DNA of 24,680 bases from CAYVAP01 sp964343195 (GTDB taxonomy: Bacteria > Bacteroidota > Bacteroidia > J057), in NCBI GenBank assembly GCA_964343195.1, contig CAYFIR010000102.1:1-24680 (forward strand), read 5' to 3'. This document shows positions 8,187-16,372 of this stretch, one piece after another (the stretch's first letter is position 1; every line of letters begins with the position of its first letter). The notes beneath the pieces were generated by a model. The model was not told where the DNA came from. It worked only from the letters and a program-made list of their open reading frames with translations, and ran no database searches. A program made the translations under genes and the position numbers.

Positions 8187-8708
8187 CTAATTTCTTACGA
8201 TTTGGTTAGCATATGATTCTGTTTGCAGTCGGGGTCCGTACACCCGACTAGTAGCTTTGAGGCGTACCGTAATGACCTTCTCCTTTCGGGGTCCGACCTT
8301 CGTTACCATTAATTCAATGATTCGGTCTCCTTCAACTATCGCATAGTGGTGATAGCCACTACTGGATTCCAGGGTTCTCAACCGCATTTCAGATAACTTC
8401 AGGTAGTCCAGGCAGCTTTCGACTATCCGCTCAGCGGTTTTCTCGTCTCGATAGACCCTTACATCCTCTATCGCATATAATACCTGATCGTCAAAAAAAT
8501 AGGTGGCCCAGTGGTCGCGGGTCAGCACATTGACGACAGTGTCCTGTGTCGGTCGCTGTAGGGTACGGATGTAATCTCTCGTTTCGAGGTATTCATCAAA
8601 CTCCACGCTGGTCTGTCCAAAGGGGACAAACATCCCATTTTGAGCCTGTAAAAAATGGCCGGAAAACATGGCCAGGACTGCAAGGACATAGTATGGTAGT
8701 CGTTTCAT
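8187..8708 (-). CDS. small secreted protein of unknown function
   Basis: A 173-residue protein with a clear signal peptide (MKRLPYYVLAVLAMFSGHFLQAQ, cleavage probably after QA). I do not recognise a family. The mature part is mixed alpha/beta and charged: DHWATYFFDDQVLYAIEDVRVYRD, then a helix TAERIVESCLDYLKLSEMRLRTLES, then two strand-rich segments YHHYAIVEGDRIIELMVTKVG and KEKVITVRLKATSRVYGP. There is one Cys, so no internal disulphide. The segment after SGYHHYA could be a small sheet of the kind found in periplasmic binding or chaperone-like proteins, but this is only an impression. It stands alone, with exbD on the same strand upstream but separated by that operon's terminator. Confidence 0.75.
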   Translation of the reverse strand: MKRLPYYVLAVLAMFSGHFLQAQNGMFVPFGQTSVEFDEYLETRDYIRTLQRPTQDTVVNVLTRDHWATYFFDDQVLYAIEDVRVYRDEKTAERIVESCLDYLKLSEMRLRTLESSSGYHHYAIVEGDRIIELMVTKVGPRKEKVITVRLKATSRVYGPRLQTESYANQIVRN

Positions 8709-8810
8709 AGCCGGCTTGCGTTATCTGTATCCGTTTGACTTACGCAATCTGGCTATTTTTCAATTATTGTATAAATCGTTTTTTCGTAATTTATTACCAT
8801 TAAATTTTAT

Positions 8811-8850
8811 GCAAAACAAAGCGCCTGCATCCCAGGAAGGATGCAGGCGC
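8811..8850 (-). terminator. rho-independent terminator of exbB-exbD
   Basis: gcgcctgcatcc (8821-8832) and ggatgcaggcgc (8839-8850) form a perfect 12-bp stem with a 6-nt loop. On the minus strand the stem is followed by tttgtttt (8820-8813). It lies 37 bp past the exbD stop. Confidence 0.85.
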
Positions 8851-8887
8851 TTGCGGAAACAGTCAATAGCAGACTGTATAAAAGGGT

Positions 8888-9292
8888 TTAGCGCTCCCTT
8901 TCGGTTTCAATGACGATTTTTCCCTGCTCAGAGGCTACGATCCCCATCACAAAGGCAGCCTCATCAAACATGACCCGCTTGTCGATGCGCAAAGTCACCA
9001 CGTCGTTTTCCTTGTTGTCATCGGTAAGAACCTCCTTGATCAACGGAATGAGGTCATCACGACTCTCCAGTTTTTTCTCGTTCCAGGCATAGATGCCATC
9101 CAGTCCCACCGTCACGTAGTTCTCGGCGGGAGTAGGCTTGTCAGCAGCACTGGTAGGAAGGTCCACCTCGATACTCGCCTGACGGACAAAGCTCGAAGTC
9201 AGCAGGAAGTAAATCAGCAGCAGGAATACGATGTCCGAGATGGAAGCGGAGCTAAAATCTGCACTAACTTTATTTCTAGAGCGAATAGACAT
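8888..9292 (-). CDS. exbD: biopolymer transport protein ExbD/TolR
   Basis: A 134-residue ExbD/TolR-family protein: a short cytoplasmic N-terminus, one transmembrane helix (about residues 14-34, SASISDIVFLLLIYFLLTSSF) containing the conserved membrane Asp (SDIVFLLLIYFLL), and a periplasmic domain of about 95 residues (VTVGLDGIYAWNEKKLESRDDLIPLIKEVL...VTLRIDKRV). With ExbB it forms the proton-driven motor that energises TonB-dependent outer-membrane transport or a Tol-like envelope function. ATG 9292 (MSIRSRNKVSADFSSAS) is chosen over an upstream in-frame start that would extend into the repeat-rich spacer. It follows exbB by 93 bp on the same strand and is closed by a strong terminator. No tonB is seen in the window. 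Confidence 0.92.
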   Translation of the reverse strand: MSIRSRNKVSADFSSASISDIVFLLLIYFLLTSSFVRQASIEVDLPTSAADKPTPAENYVTVGLDGIYAWNEKKLESRDDLIPLIKEVLTDDNKENDVVTLRIDKRVMFDEAAFVMGIVASEQGKIVIETERER

Positions 9293-9385
9293 ATCGAAAG
9301 AGTTTGGACATTGAACAATGTTCACCGATCAGGGTGCAGTACAAATGGAACTGCGAACACTGAACCATGAACTCTGAACTATAAA
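9293..9385. repeat. GAAC/GTTC intergenic repeat patch inside exbB-exbD
   Basis: The spacer between exbB and exbD contains tgaacaatgttcac, ggaactgcgaacactgaacc and atgaactctgaactata, short units in the same GAAC/GTTC/CATGA vocabulary as the patch at 3731-3859. The exbB-exbD spacing is unusually wide for these partners, which suggests that the patch was inserted or expanded there. Confidence 0.45.
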
Positions 9386-10078
9386 CTACTGCGCAGGCTC
9401 CTGCAACAGGTCGATGAAGTCGGTGGAAGTCAATTCCAGCTTAAAGACGACCTTGTTCACCATGGAGACCAGGGTGTTATAAGCCAGATAAGCCAGGATA
9501 CCTACTACCAGACCGGATGCAGTGGTCACCATGGCCTGTGAGATACCACCGGCGAGGTCAACAGCATCTGCTTCACCGCCTTTGGCCTGAATGGCGCCAA
9601 ACGCCTGGATCATACCGAGTACCGTACCAAAGAATCCGATCATCGGCGCTGCACCGGCAACAGTAGCCAGGATGGAAAGACGTCGCTCCAGGCGATATAC
9701 TTCCAGTTTGCCTACATTTTCAATTGAGCCTTCAATGTCTTTCAATGAAGCGGCCCCAAGTCGGCTGATCCCTTTTCGGATCATACGGGCGAAAGGATCG
9801 TTGCGGGACTCACAGAGGCCTTTGGCGGCTTCTACATTCCCAGCGAGTACGTGGCGACGTACCTGCTTCATGAAGTCTTCGGAGTCGGTATTGGCCTTGC
9901 GAATGGTCAACCAGCGCTCGACATAGATAAAGATGGCCAGGATCATCAGTAGATATAGAGGAATCATGGGCCACCCTCCGCTCAGGGTAAGGGTATCAAA
10001 CAGGTTTTCTTCAGCGGGAACCGGAGCTGTCACTCCAAGAGGATCGGTGGGAAGGTTGGCCTGCAACAAAAAGAGCAT
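9386..10078 (-). CDS. exbB: ExbB/TolQ/MotA proton channel family protein
   Basis: A 230-residue inner-membrane protein with the three-helix ExbB/TolQ layout. TM1 is at about 33-54 (WPMIPLYLLMILAIFIYVERW); a large cytoplasmic loop with LCESRNDPFARMIRKGI follows; TM2 is in RLSILATVAGAAPMIGFFGTVLGMIQAF and TM3 in ISQAMVTTASGLVVGILAYLAYNTL. The small-residue-rich TM2/TM3 with the conserved GTVLGM and ATTxxGL motifs form the proton path. The N-terminus before TM1 is short and Ala/Pro-rich. It is the promoter-proximal gene of the exbB-exbD pair; its promoter should lie in the 345-bp divergent region shared with the PAS gene. Confidence 0.93.
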   Translation of the reverse strand: MLFLLQANLPTDPLGVTAPVPAEENLFDTLTLSGGWPMIPLYLLMILAIFIYVERWLTIRKANTDSEDFMKQVRRHVLAGNVEAAKGLCESRNDPFARMIRKGISRLGAASLKDIEGSIENVGKLEVYRLERRLSILATVAGAAPMIGFFGTVLGMIQAFGAIQAKGGEADAVDLAGGISQAMVTTASGLVVGILAYLAYNTLVSMVNKVVFKLELTSTDFIDLLQEPAQ

Positions 10079-10423
10079 AGTCTGTTTCGTTTATGTTGGG
10101 TAAGTGTTTGCGAAAAACCGATAAAAAGTCTTTCAATCTACTTAATCGGCAGCTTTCAAAGAAAGGTAATTTTTAAATTCAATGAAACGTCCTGCACGCA
10201 TTATTAACCTTCGACCCGCAATAGACCCTACTCTATTTGGGATGGATGCATATCAAAATTTACTTTGACCGAGGAAAAGGTTAGATTAAGGAAGGATCTC
10301 AATGGTAGTTCACGATCAATATAAATTTATTCATTTATAGTTTATATTAAAGCTTATCTCATTTCTGAAGTTTCCTGAACGGACAAATATGCTACTCAAT
10401 GCCCCCTCTCTAAGCCGCCATCC
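10079..10423. other. divergent intergenic region, exbB / PAS gene
   Basis: A 345-bp AT-rich stretch with no credible gene. It must contain the promoters of exbB (left) and the PAS gene (right). The stretch ttactttgacc near 10259 is close to the TAnnTTTG-type -7 element of Bacteroidota, but the match is inexact and I do not call it. Around 10320-10360 the DNA is almost pure A/T. Confidence 0.6.
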
Positions 10424-12136
10424 ATGAACCAGCGCTACCTTTTTTATGCATTTTTCGTCACCTTGCCCACCCTGGTTATAATCCTTTTTCTGATTCCTGC
10501 TTCCAGCCCTGAAGAACTGGAAGCTTCCAACATTCACATTTTGCAGATTATTCTGCCTGCAAGTATCCTGTTATTTCTGCAGGGAACCCTTGCTTATCAA
10601 CTGATGAGTCGGGTACGCCATCAATCAAAAGATAGTGAGGAATGGCTGGATACTTTGTTTGACCAGAATCCCGCATCCATGCTGGTTTATGATCCCCTCA
10701 GCATGAAAATACTGGACTGTAACCTGGCTGCACAGCGGATATATGGCTATTCGAAGGAGGAAATGCAGGAGATCAGCGTACTGGACTTGCGGCCTGAAGA
10801 AGATTTGCCAGCGTTCAGGCAGTTACTCGTCTCGCAGGATGGCGAAATGAAAGACCAGGGAATCTGGCGACATCTCAAAAAAGACGGCTCCATATTTTAT
10901 GTAAAAATATTCAGCCAGGGAGTAAGGTGGCACAATCGCTCCTGCCGACTGGTCATAGCCCTGGATGTTGACAAGCTGCAGCAGGAAAATGCAAATCAGG
11001 AAACCATCATCCAGAATCAGAAGCGCAGAAATGAATTCCTCAATTCTATCCTGAAAAATATCAACCAGGTGGCCTGGTCCTGGAATGTTGCCACTGAAGA
11101 ATACACATTCATCAGCCAGGCCAGTAGCCTGCACTATGGCCTTACGCCGGAAGAAATGCTGGAATCCGTCGAAAGATGGTATGAAAACATCCATCCAGAA
11201 GACAGGAAAAAAGTTCGGACCCACCCCGACCTGGTGATCAAAGGGGGATATCACGCAGTAGAATATAAGTATCGGCATCCCGATGGGAGCCTGAGACACA
11301 TATATGACCGCGCCAGACTGGTAACAGATGAACTGGGGAACCCCAAAACCATTTATGGGATTTCCACAGACATCACTCCACTAAGGCGTCTCAACAATGA
11401 GATCGACCTGACGCGCCAGAATATGGCCACCCTGATTCACAGCAGCAGCGATGTCATGATCCTCTTTGACAGGAACCTCGAGCTTGTCCTCGCCAACGAA
11501 GCCTTCTTTACCGCTCTTGAAGGATTCAGTGGTCAAACTGTAACCCATGTAGAAGTGGCGTCCCTGGTTAACCTGTTTCCCAAACATATTCTTGCCTACT
11601 GGAGTGCCATGGCCAACGAAGCCCTGGAAGGAACTCCTGTCAGAGTCCGCGTTCCTCGCAAGTACCTCTTTTCCGGGTATGAGGAATGTGAAGTAGCTAT
11701 GGAACCAGTTGAATACATGGGGCAAATTGTTGGGATAGCCTGTTTCGTTCGAAACACCACCCAGCGCAAGCGACAGGAAAATCATATTCTTTCCCAGAAT
11801 CAAAAGCTCAGGGATATTGCCTTTGCTCAATCTCATGAGATCCGTCCCAGTATCGCAAATATCAAGGGGATCCTGGCACTGATCAACTATGAAGACATGG
11901 CTTCCCCGGCAAATGTTCCTTTGATGCAAAACCTCAAGGCCATTACCGAGCAGATAGATGACTCTATTTATCGAATTGTCAACAGCATTTATGAGCTGGA
12001 ACACATGAACGATCCCGAGTTGTTTGCAACTCATATTGATCCCATAGACGATGAGGAGGCAGAAGATAAAAAGGATGAAGATGAAAATACGAATGGGAAA
12101 GAAGAATCCTCCGATGATGGTCCGGATGGGGTGTAG
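10424..12136 (+). CDS. membrane PAS-domain sensor with a lone DHp domain, no kinase ATPase domain
   Basis: A 570-residue protein with two N-terminal transmembrane segments (about 5-24 and 37-60), then three PAS domains. PAS1 is at about 72-183 (MLVYDPLSMKILDCNLAAQRIYGYS...EDLPAF). PAS2 is at about 205-318, of the PAS_3 type, with VAWSWNVATEEYTF, NIHPEDRKKV and VEYKYRHPDGSLRHI. PAS3 is at about 333-446. At 460-515 there is a helical segment with a HisKA-like H-box, AQSHEIRPSIANIKGIL, where His471 would be the phospho-acceptor. It then stops in an acidic low-complexity tail (DDEEAEDKK onwards). No HATPase_c N, G1 or G2 boxes are present, and none appear in other frames of the next 450 bp, so this is not a frameshifted kinase. 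It could be a phosphotransfer scaffold, a partner for a separate kinase, or a degenerate sensor. No adjacent response regulator is seen. Confidence 0.85.
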   Translation: MNQRYLFYAFFVTLPTLVIILFLIPASSPEELEASNIHILQIILPASILLFLQGTLAYQLMSRVRHQSKDSEEWLDTLFDQNPASMLVYDPLSMKILDCNLAAQRIYGYSKEEMQEISVLDLRPEEDLPAFRQLLVSQDGEMKDQGIWRHLKKDGSIFYVKIFSQGVRWHNRSCRLVIALDVDKLQQENANQETIIQNQKRRNEFLNSILKNINQVAWSWNVATEEYTFISQASSLHYGLTPEEMLESVERWYENIHPEDRKKVRTHPDLVIKGGYHAVEYKYRHPDGSLRHIYDRARLVTDELGNPKTIYGISTDITPLRRLNNEIDLTRQNMATLIHSSSDVMILFDRNLELVLANEAFFTALEGFSGQTVTHVEVASLVNLFPKHILAYWSAMANEALEGTPVRVRVPRKYLFSGYEECEVAMEPVEYMGQIVGIACFVRNTTQRKRQENHILSQNQKLRDIAFAQSHEIRPSIANIKGILALINYEDMASPANVPLMQNLKAITEQIDDSIYRIVNSIYELEHMNDPELFATHIDPIDDEEAEDKKDEDENTNGKEESSDDGPDGV

Positions 12137-12591
12137 GACGGTTTTCACATTGACCATTTTCAGCCCCCTAGTTCACCCTCAAGGGGGATTTCGCGTAGCG
12201 TTTGGATCTTCTTGCCCCGTCCGTTTGCCCCTTGTCGAAGATTTCGGTTCATCGGAAAGAGGGTTGGGGGTGAAAAACGCTTGCTCCGGAGGAATTTAGA
12301 CCTACACCCGTCCAGATGGGGATGAAGACCGATGATCCACAGAATACCCATGGCCAAATCCATTCAGCACTATCCTCTGATAATCAAACCTTTTCCCCAT
12401 AATTCCTCCTTACTTGTGCATTAGTTGATCAGTCCTGCCAACAACAAAGGCCGTAAGGAAAAACATACAGGAGTAGAAGCCCGAACCTTATCTCAACACT
12501 TCATGCCTCCCCATAAAGCAAGCCTGCCCCATCAAAAGATGAGGCAGGCTTTATGCTGCTACCGGGGCACATCACCCTCGGTGAGCGTTCA
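12137..12591. other. intergenic region between the PAS gene and secDF
   Basis: A 455-bp stretch without a supported gene. It holds C- and G-rich pieces of the kind scattered in Bacteroidota intergenic DNA (agccccctagttcaccctc, aaggggga, gagggttgggggtg). A 9-bp perfect inverted repeat gggtgtagg (12129-12137) / cctacaccc (12301-12309) brackets these pieces. A terminator follows at 12511-12550. The short ORFs here have no family character. Confidence 0.5.
12511..12550 (-). terminator. rho-independent terminator of secDF
   Basis: agcctgccccatc (12521-12533) pairs with gatgaggcaggct (12538-12550) with one mismatch around an aaaa loop. On the minus strand it is followed by tgctttatgg. It lies 41 bp past the secDF stop. 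Confidence 0.7.
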
Positions 12592-15500
12592 TTACTTCTT
12601 GGCTTCTTCAGGAGCTTTCTCCTGACGGCTGATCAGATCAAGGGAGATCGGACTGGCCACGAAGATGGAAGAGTAGGTACCTACGACGATACCGATCATG
12701 ATCGCGAATACGAAACCGCGGATCACGTCTCCACCGAAGAGGAAGAGGATCAGGGCGGTCAGGAAGGTCGTAACCGAGGTGATCAGGGTACGGCTGATGG
12801 TCTGGTCGATGGAGACATTGTAAATGTCGCTCAGCTTGGAAGCCTTCATCTCGCCGAGGTTCTCACGGATACGGTCAAACACTACCACGGTATCGTTGAT
12901 CGAATACCCGATGATCGTCAGCAGGGCCGCAATCAGGGCCTGGTTAATCTCTACGTTGAATGGCAGGGCGTCAAACAGACTCAGGAAGGAGAAAATCCCC
13001 AGTACCACCACCACGTCGTGGAATACCGCAGTAATCGCACCGAGCGAATACTGCCAGTAGCGGAAACGCACCAGGATGTAGAAGAAGATGATCAGCAGGG
13101 AGAAGACGATTGACAGCACCGCTGCGTCGCGAATGTCATTTGCCACGGTAGGACCTACATCAGAGGTACTGATGATGCTGTCCCGGTCAAGCGCAATTCC
13201 GTCCAGGGAAGCTGTCAGGCCCTCCAACATTCTATCGATCACCTTATCAGTCCCTTCACGGTCATTGACCAGATAGCTGGTGGTAATCATCAACTGGTTG
13301 TCAGTGCTCAGGGTCTTGATCACGGGAGCGTTGTTTTCAAACTGCTCCAGCAGGTTGCCACGAATCTCTTCGATTTCCTCGCCGCTCAGGTCATAGTCCT
13401 CGCCATTTTGCTTGAACTCAACGATAAACTGACGGCCCCCTTGCAGGTCCACACCCGTCTTGAAGCCTTGAGTCAACATCAGAGCCAAAGAGGCTACCAC
13501 CAGTGCACCTGACACGTAGTAGAAGGTCTTGCGGCGATCTACCATGTTGAGCTTCAGGCGGTCAAACAGGCCAGTGGTCCAGTCAAAGCCAAAGTTGATG
13601 GAGTTGCCCCCTTTGTTGGCGTAGTAGTCCAGGATCAGGCGGGTGATGATCAGAGCAGAGATCAGAGAGGTCACGATACCGATCATCAAGGCTACGGCAA
13701 AACCACGGATAGGTCCGATACCGAAAGCGTACAGTACCACACCTGTCAGGAAGGTGGTAATGTTGGCGTCCATTACGGAGCTAAAGGCATTGGAGAAACC
13801 TGAGCGGATGGAAGCCTTGAGGGTCTTGTCTCGCTTGAGCTCCTCGCGGATACGCTCAAATATCAGTACGTTGGCGTCAACCGCCATACCGACGGTCAGT
13901 ACCAGGGCCGCGATACCAGGCAGGGTCAGTACGATGGTGAAAGCCGCAGCACTACCCAGGATGAAGACTGCGTTGGCAATCAGGGCCAGGTTAGCGACCA
14001 GACCGGCACGGGCGTAATAGACTGCCATGAAGATCAGTGTGATCACCAGGGCGATCACCACAGAGGTCAGACCGCTGCTGATGTTCTCAGCACCGAGGGT
14101 AGGACCTACAGTTTCTTCCCCTTCGATGTTCACCTTTACTTCCAGCTGACCAGCTTCCAGTACGTTGGAAAGGTCTTTTGCCTCGTCGATGGTGAAGTCA
14201 CCCTGAATGGTAGAGTTACCAGTGGTGATGGGCTCGTTTACGACCGGGTAAGAATAAACCTTACCATCCAGCAGGATGGCTACGTGGCCATTCTCAGCAG
14301 CCTGAGCAGTGGTGAGCTGTCCCCACTTCTTGGTTCCTTCAGGGGTCATGCGCATGCTGACCATAGGCTGACCATTTTGTGGATCAAAGTCCTGACGAGC
14401 GTTAGAAACCGCGTCACCAGCCAGATCGGGCTCTCCATCTGCATTCACACGGATGGCGATCAACTCAAAGTAATCAGACTCCTCGGTAGTGGACTTAAAG
14501 CTCCATACAAATTTCATGTCGGGTGGGATCAGCGGAGCGATCTCATCCATCGCGAAAATCTCGTTTATGTCGGCGGTATCAGTCGACAGTGCAAACCCTA
14601 CTCGAGGAGTACGAGATCCGATTTCAGCCAGTCCCTGGTAGTTCGCAGGGCTCAGCTTGGCCCACAGTGGGTTTTCACGGGCAAATTCACGGCGGCGACG
14701 CTCCTGCTCCTCGGGAGACAGGTCTTCAAAAGCAGTAGAATCTTCCTGACCCAGGGTTTCCGAAGCCAGTGCTTCAGACACGCTGCCTGTGTCAGCAGCT
14801 GCGCTATCGCCTTCTGTGGTATCTGCATCCGCCTCAGCCATGACTTCGTCCATCATGGTGGTGTCAACAGCAGTCTCCGTGCTGTCCTCTGGATTCTGGA
14901 TAGAGGCCAGTTTCTGGTTCACCTCTGTGAGCACGGTGTAGCCACGGTCCCATGGGTGGGTTACGTAAAACTCCAGCTTCGCAGTAGAACGCAGCAGGCG
15001 GCGCACACGCTCGGGCTCCTTTACACCAGGAAGTTCCAGCAGGATACGGCCAGCTCCGGTCTGCTTTTGCAGATTAGGAGATACCACACCAAACTGGTCA
15101 ATACGGGTACGGATAATGTTGAAGGTACGATCGAAGGCCGAAGCAGCTTTCTCAGTGAGGATTTCCTCCACCTCTGCGTCGCTGGTACTCACATCGATGC
15201 CCAGGTCAACACTGGCAAAAACAGCTCCCAGGCTCTTGTTGGGACCGATTTCGTTGAAACACTCGATGAAGAGGGGCACATATCCTGCACCTTCCTCCTG
15301 CTGACGCGCCTTGGCACATTCAAGGGCAGCTAACAGCGTAGAATCATCGGGGCTGGCAGCCAGGTTGCGAACGAGTTCGTCCATCCCAACTTCCAGGGTA
15401 ACAAACATACCCCCCTGAAGGTCAAGACCCAGGGTGAAAGACTGCTCGATGGCTGACTTGAAGCGAGACTGGATCTCGTCGTCGTTGACAAAAGCTTCGT

Positions 15501-15687
15501 AATCACGGGCAACAGCCGAGTCAGCTGCAGACCATTCGGATTCATTGTCTGGAAGCGCCTGGAAGGCCTCAGTCTTGGCCGAACGCTCCGAGTCTATGTT
15601 AAACTGAACGAAGGTCCAGTACAGGTTATAGGCACAGATGGCCGTAAATACGATCAGTAGAAGTATGACCGTGTTCTTATTTCGCAT
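12592..15687 (-). CDS. secDF: fused protein translocase subunit SecDF
   Basis: A 1031-residue SecD-SecF fusion, the normal form in Bacteroidota. SecDF is an RND-like inner-membrane machine that uses the proton gradient to pull exported proteins out of SecYEG on the periplasmic side. The SecD half includes TM1 (about 8-25), then the P1 base with FTLGLDLQGGMFVTLEVG and TIRTRIDQFGVVSPNLQKQ, GRILLELPGV, and the P1 head. Five further helices follow (TLGAENISSGLTSVVIALVITLIFM; LTLPGIAALVLTVGMAVDANVLIFERIREEL). The SecF half begins near residue 700 with FKTGVDLQGGRQFIVEF and ends with LLTIIGYSINDTVVVFDRIREN and TTFLTALILFLFGGDVIRGF. An acidic, Asp/Glu/Ser/Thr-rich insert at about 270-340 (MDEVMAEADADTTEGDSA) interrupts the periplasmic P1 region and is not part of the conserved fold. 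Convincing ATG at 15687 followed by TM1. Confidence 0.96.
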   Translation of the reverse strand: MRNKNTVILLLIVFTAICAYNLYWTFVQFNIDSERSAKTEAFQALPDNESEWSAADSAVARDYEAFVNDDEIQSRFKSAIEQSFTLGLDLQGGMFVTLEVGMDELVRNLAASPDDSTLLAALECAKARQQEEGAGYVPLFIECFNEIGPNKSLGAVFASVDLGIDVSTSDAEVEEILTEKAASAFDRTFNIIRTRIDQFGVVSPNLQKQTGAGRILLELPGVKEPERVRRLLRSTAKLEFYVTHPWDRGYTVLTEVNQKLASIQNPEDSTETAVDTTMMDEVMAEADADTTEGDSAAADTGSVSEALASETLGQEDSTAFEDLSPEEQERRRREFARENPLWAKLSPANYQGLAEIGSRTPRVGFALSTDTADINEIFAMDEIAPLIPPDMKFVWSFKSTTEESDYFELIAIRVNADGEPDLAGDAVSNARQDFDPQNGQPMVSMRMTPEGTKKWGQLTTAQAAENGHVAILLDGKVYSYPVVNEPITTGNSTIQGDFTIDEAKDLSNVLEAGQLEVKVNIEGEETVGPTLGAENISSGLTSVVIALVITLIFMAVYYARAGLVANLALIANAVFILGSAAAFTIVLTLPGIAALVLTVGMAVDANVLIFERIREELKRDKTLKASIRSGFSNAFSSVMDANITTFLTGVVLYAFGIGPIRGFAVALMIGIVTSLISALIITRLILDYYANKGGNSINFGFDWTTGLFDRLKLNMVDRRKTFYYVSGALVVASLALMLTQGFKTGVDLQGGRQFIVEFKQNGEDYDLSGEEIEEIRGNLLEQFENNAPVIKTLSTDNQLMITTSYLVNDREGTDKVIDRMLEGLTASLDGIALDRDSIISTSDVGPTVANDIRDAAVLSIVFSLLIIFFYILVRFRYWQYSLGAITAVFHDVVVVLGIFSFLSLFDALPFNVEINQALIAALLTIIGYSINDTVVVFDRIRENLGEMKASKLSDIYNVSIDQTISRTLITSVTTFLTALILFLFGGDVIRGFVFAIMIGIVVGTYSSIFVASPISLDLISRQEKAPEEAKK

Positions 15688-15856
15688 GACGAAAAATTAA
15701 TTGCGTAAGAAAAAAAATGTTTAGAGTAGAGTCGAAATATGGTGAGACACCCCAAGTGCTTCCACCAAAAGTGGATTCACTCCGAATGATCTCAAAATGC
15801 TATGTCCCCCCTTTGCCTGGCAAAGGGAAAAGACTAAGACTTTGAACAGAGGGTGT

Positions 15857-16213
15857 CTAGGGAGCTCGTGGGGGATGCAGCGACAGGGATATCGCCTGTG
15901 GCACCAGGGAATGCCGATGGGGAGTTGATAGCCTGAGCCAGCTCCCGATTCCCAGAACCAGCGAAAGGCTTACTACCAGCAGTCCTGAAAACCACTGAAA
16001 TACCTGATTCCAGAGCCTGGACATGGCTGCTTTGGCAACCTGCCAGATTCCTGGTGCAGTCTCAATTTCCTGGGAATTGCGCAGCTCAACCTCCTCAATC
16101 ACCTTGAAATAGTGGTGATAGAAGCTCGTTTTGTCCATTTTCCGGAAAACGAAGACACTGATGGAGGTTACCACCAATGCAAATAGACAATATGTATGAG
16201 CCAGCTGCTTCAT
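15857..16213 (-). CDS. small membrane protein of unknown function
   Basis: A possible 118-residue protein with two hydrophobic segments: residues 6-24 (HTYCLFALVVTSISVFVF) and about 76-92 (FSGLLVVSLSLVLGIGSWL). Between them is an amphipathic region FYHHYFKVIEEVELRNSQEIE. The C-terminus (about 93-118, HRHSLVPQAISLSLHPPRAP) is Pro/His-rich and not obviously conserved. I do not recognise it. It lies on the same strand as secDF, 169 bp upstream of it, and might be transcribed with it. It could be a chance ORF, but the ATG start, two credible helices and lack of a better reading on the other strand favour a real gene. Confidence 0.5.
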   Translation of the reverse strand: MKQLAHTYCLFALVVTSISVFVFRKMDKTSFYHHYFKVIEEVELRNSQEIETAPGIWQVAKAAMSRLWNQVFQWFSGLLVVSLSLVLGIGSWLRLSTPHRHSLVPQAISLSLHPPRAP

Positions 16214-16372
16214 TTTTATTCAGAGCGCAAATATACAAGGAGGATCAGGGGCAAGCAACCGTTTTTTTTCTCAGCAGGCAGTCTGCGAAACTTTTGGCAG
16301 CTGCATATGCCAGTTGAAAACCAAAGTGTTAGCCCATAGTTTAGCATTTCGTAATTCACTACCCTAACGCTT

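Noticed and set aside
11381..12157. 258-codon minus-strand ORF opposite the PAS gene
   Set aside because: It is antisense to clear PAS and DHp sequence, and its translation shows no domain pattern.
12137..12591. Frameshifted HATPase domain completing the PAS sensor
   Set aside because: No N, G1 or G2 box-like sequence in any frame of this region, and the protein ends in its own acidic tail.
12553..13113. 186-codon plus-strand ORF rich in Asp, Glu and Gln
   Set aside because: It is a shadow of the SecF-coding strand with a low-complexity translation. No independent support.
14284..15333. Long plus-strand ORF of 349 codons inside secDF
   Set aside because: It lies wholly antisense to the well-conserved SecD half, has no family motifs, and arises from the codon bias of the real gene.
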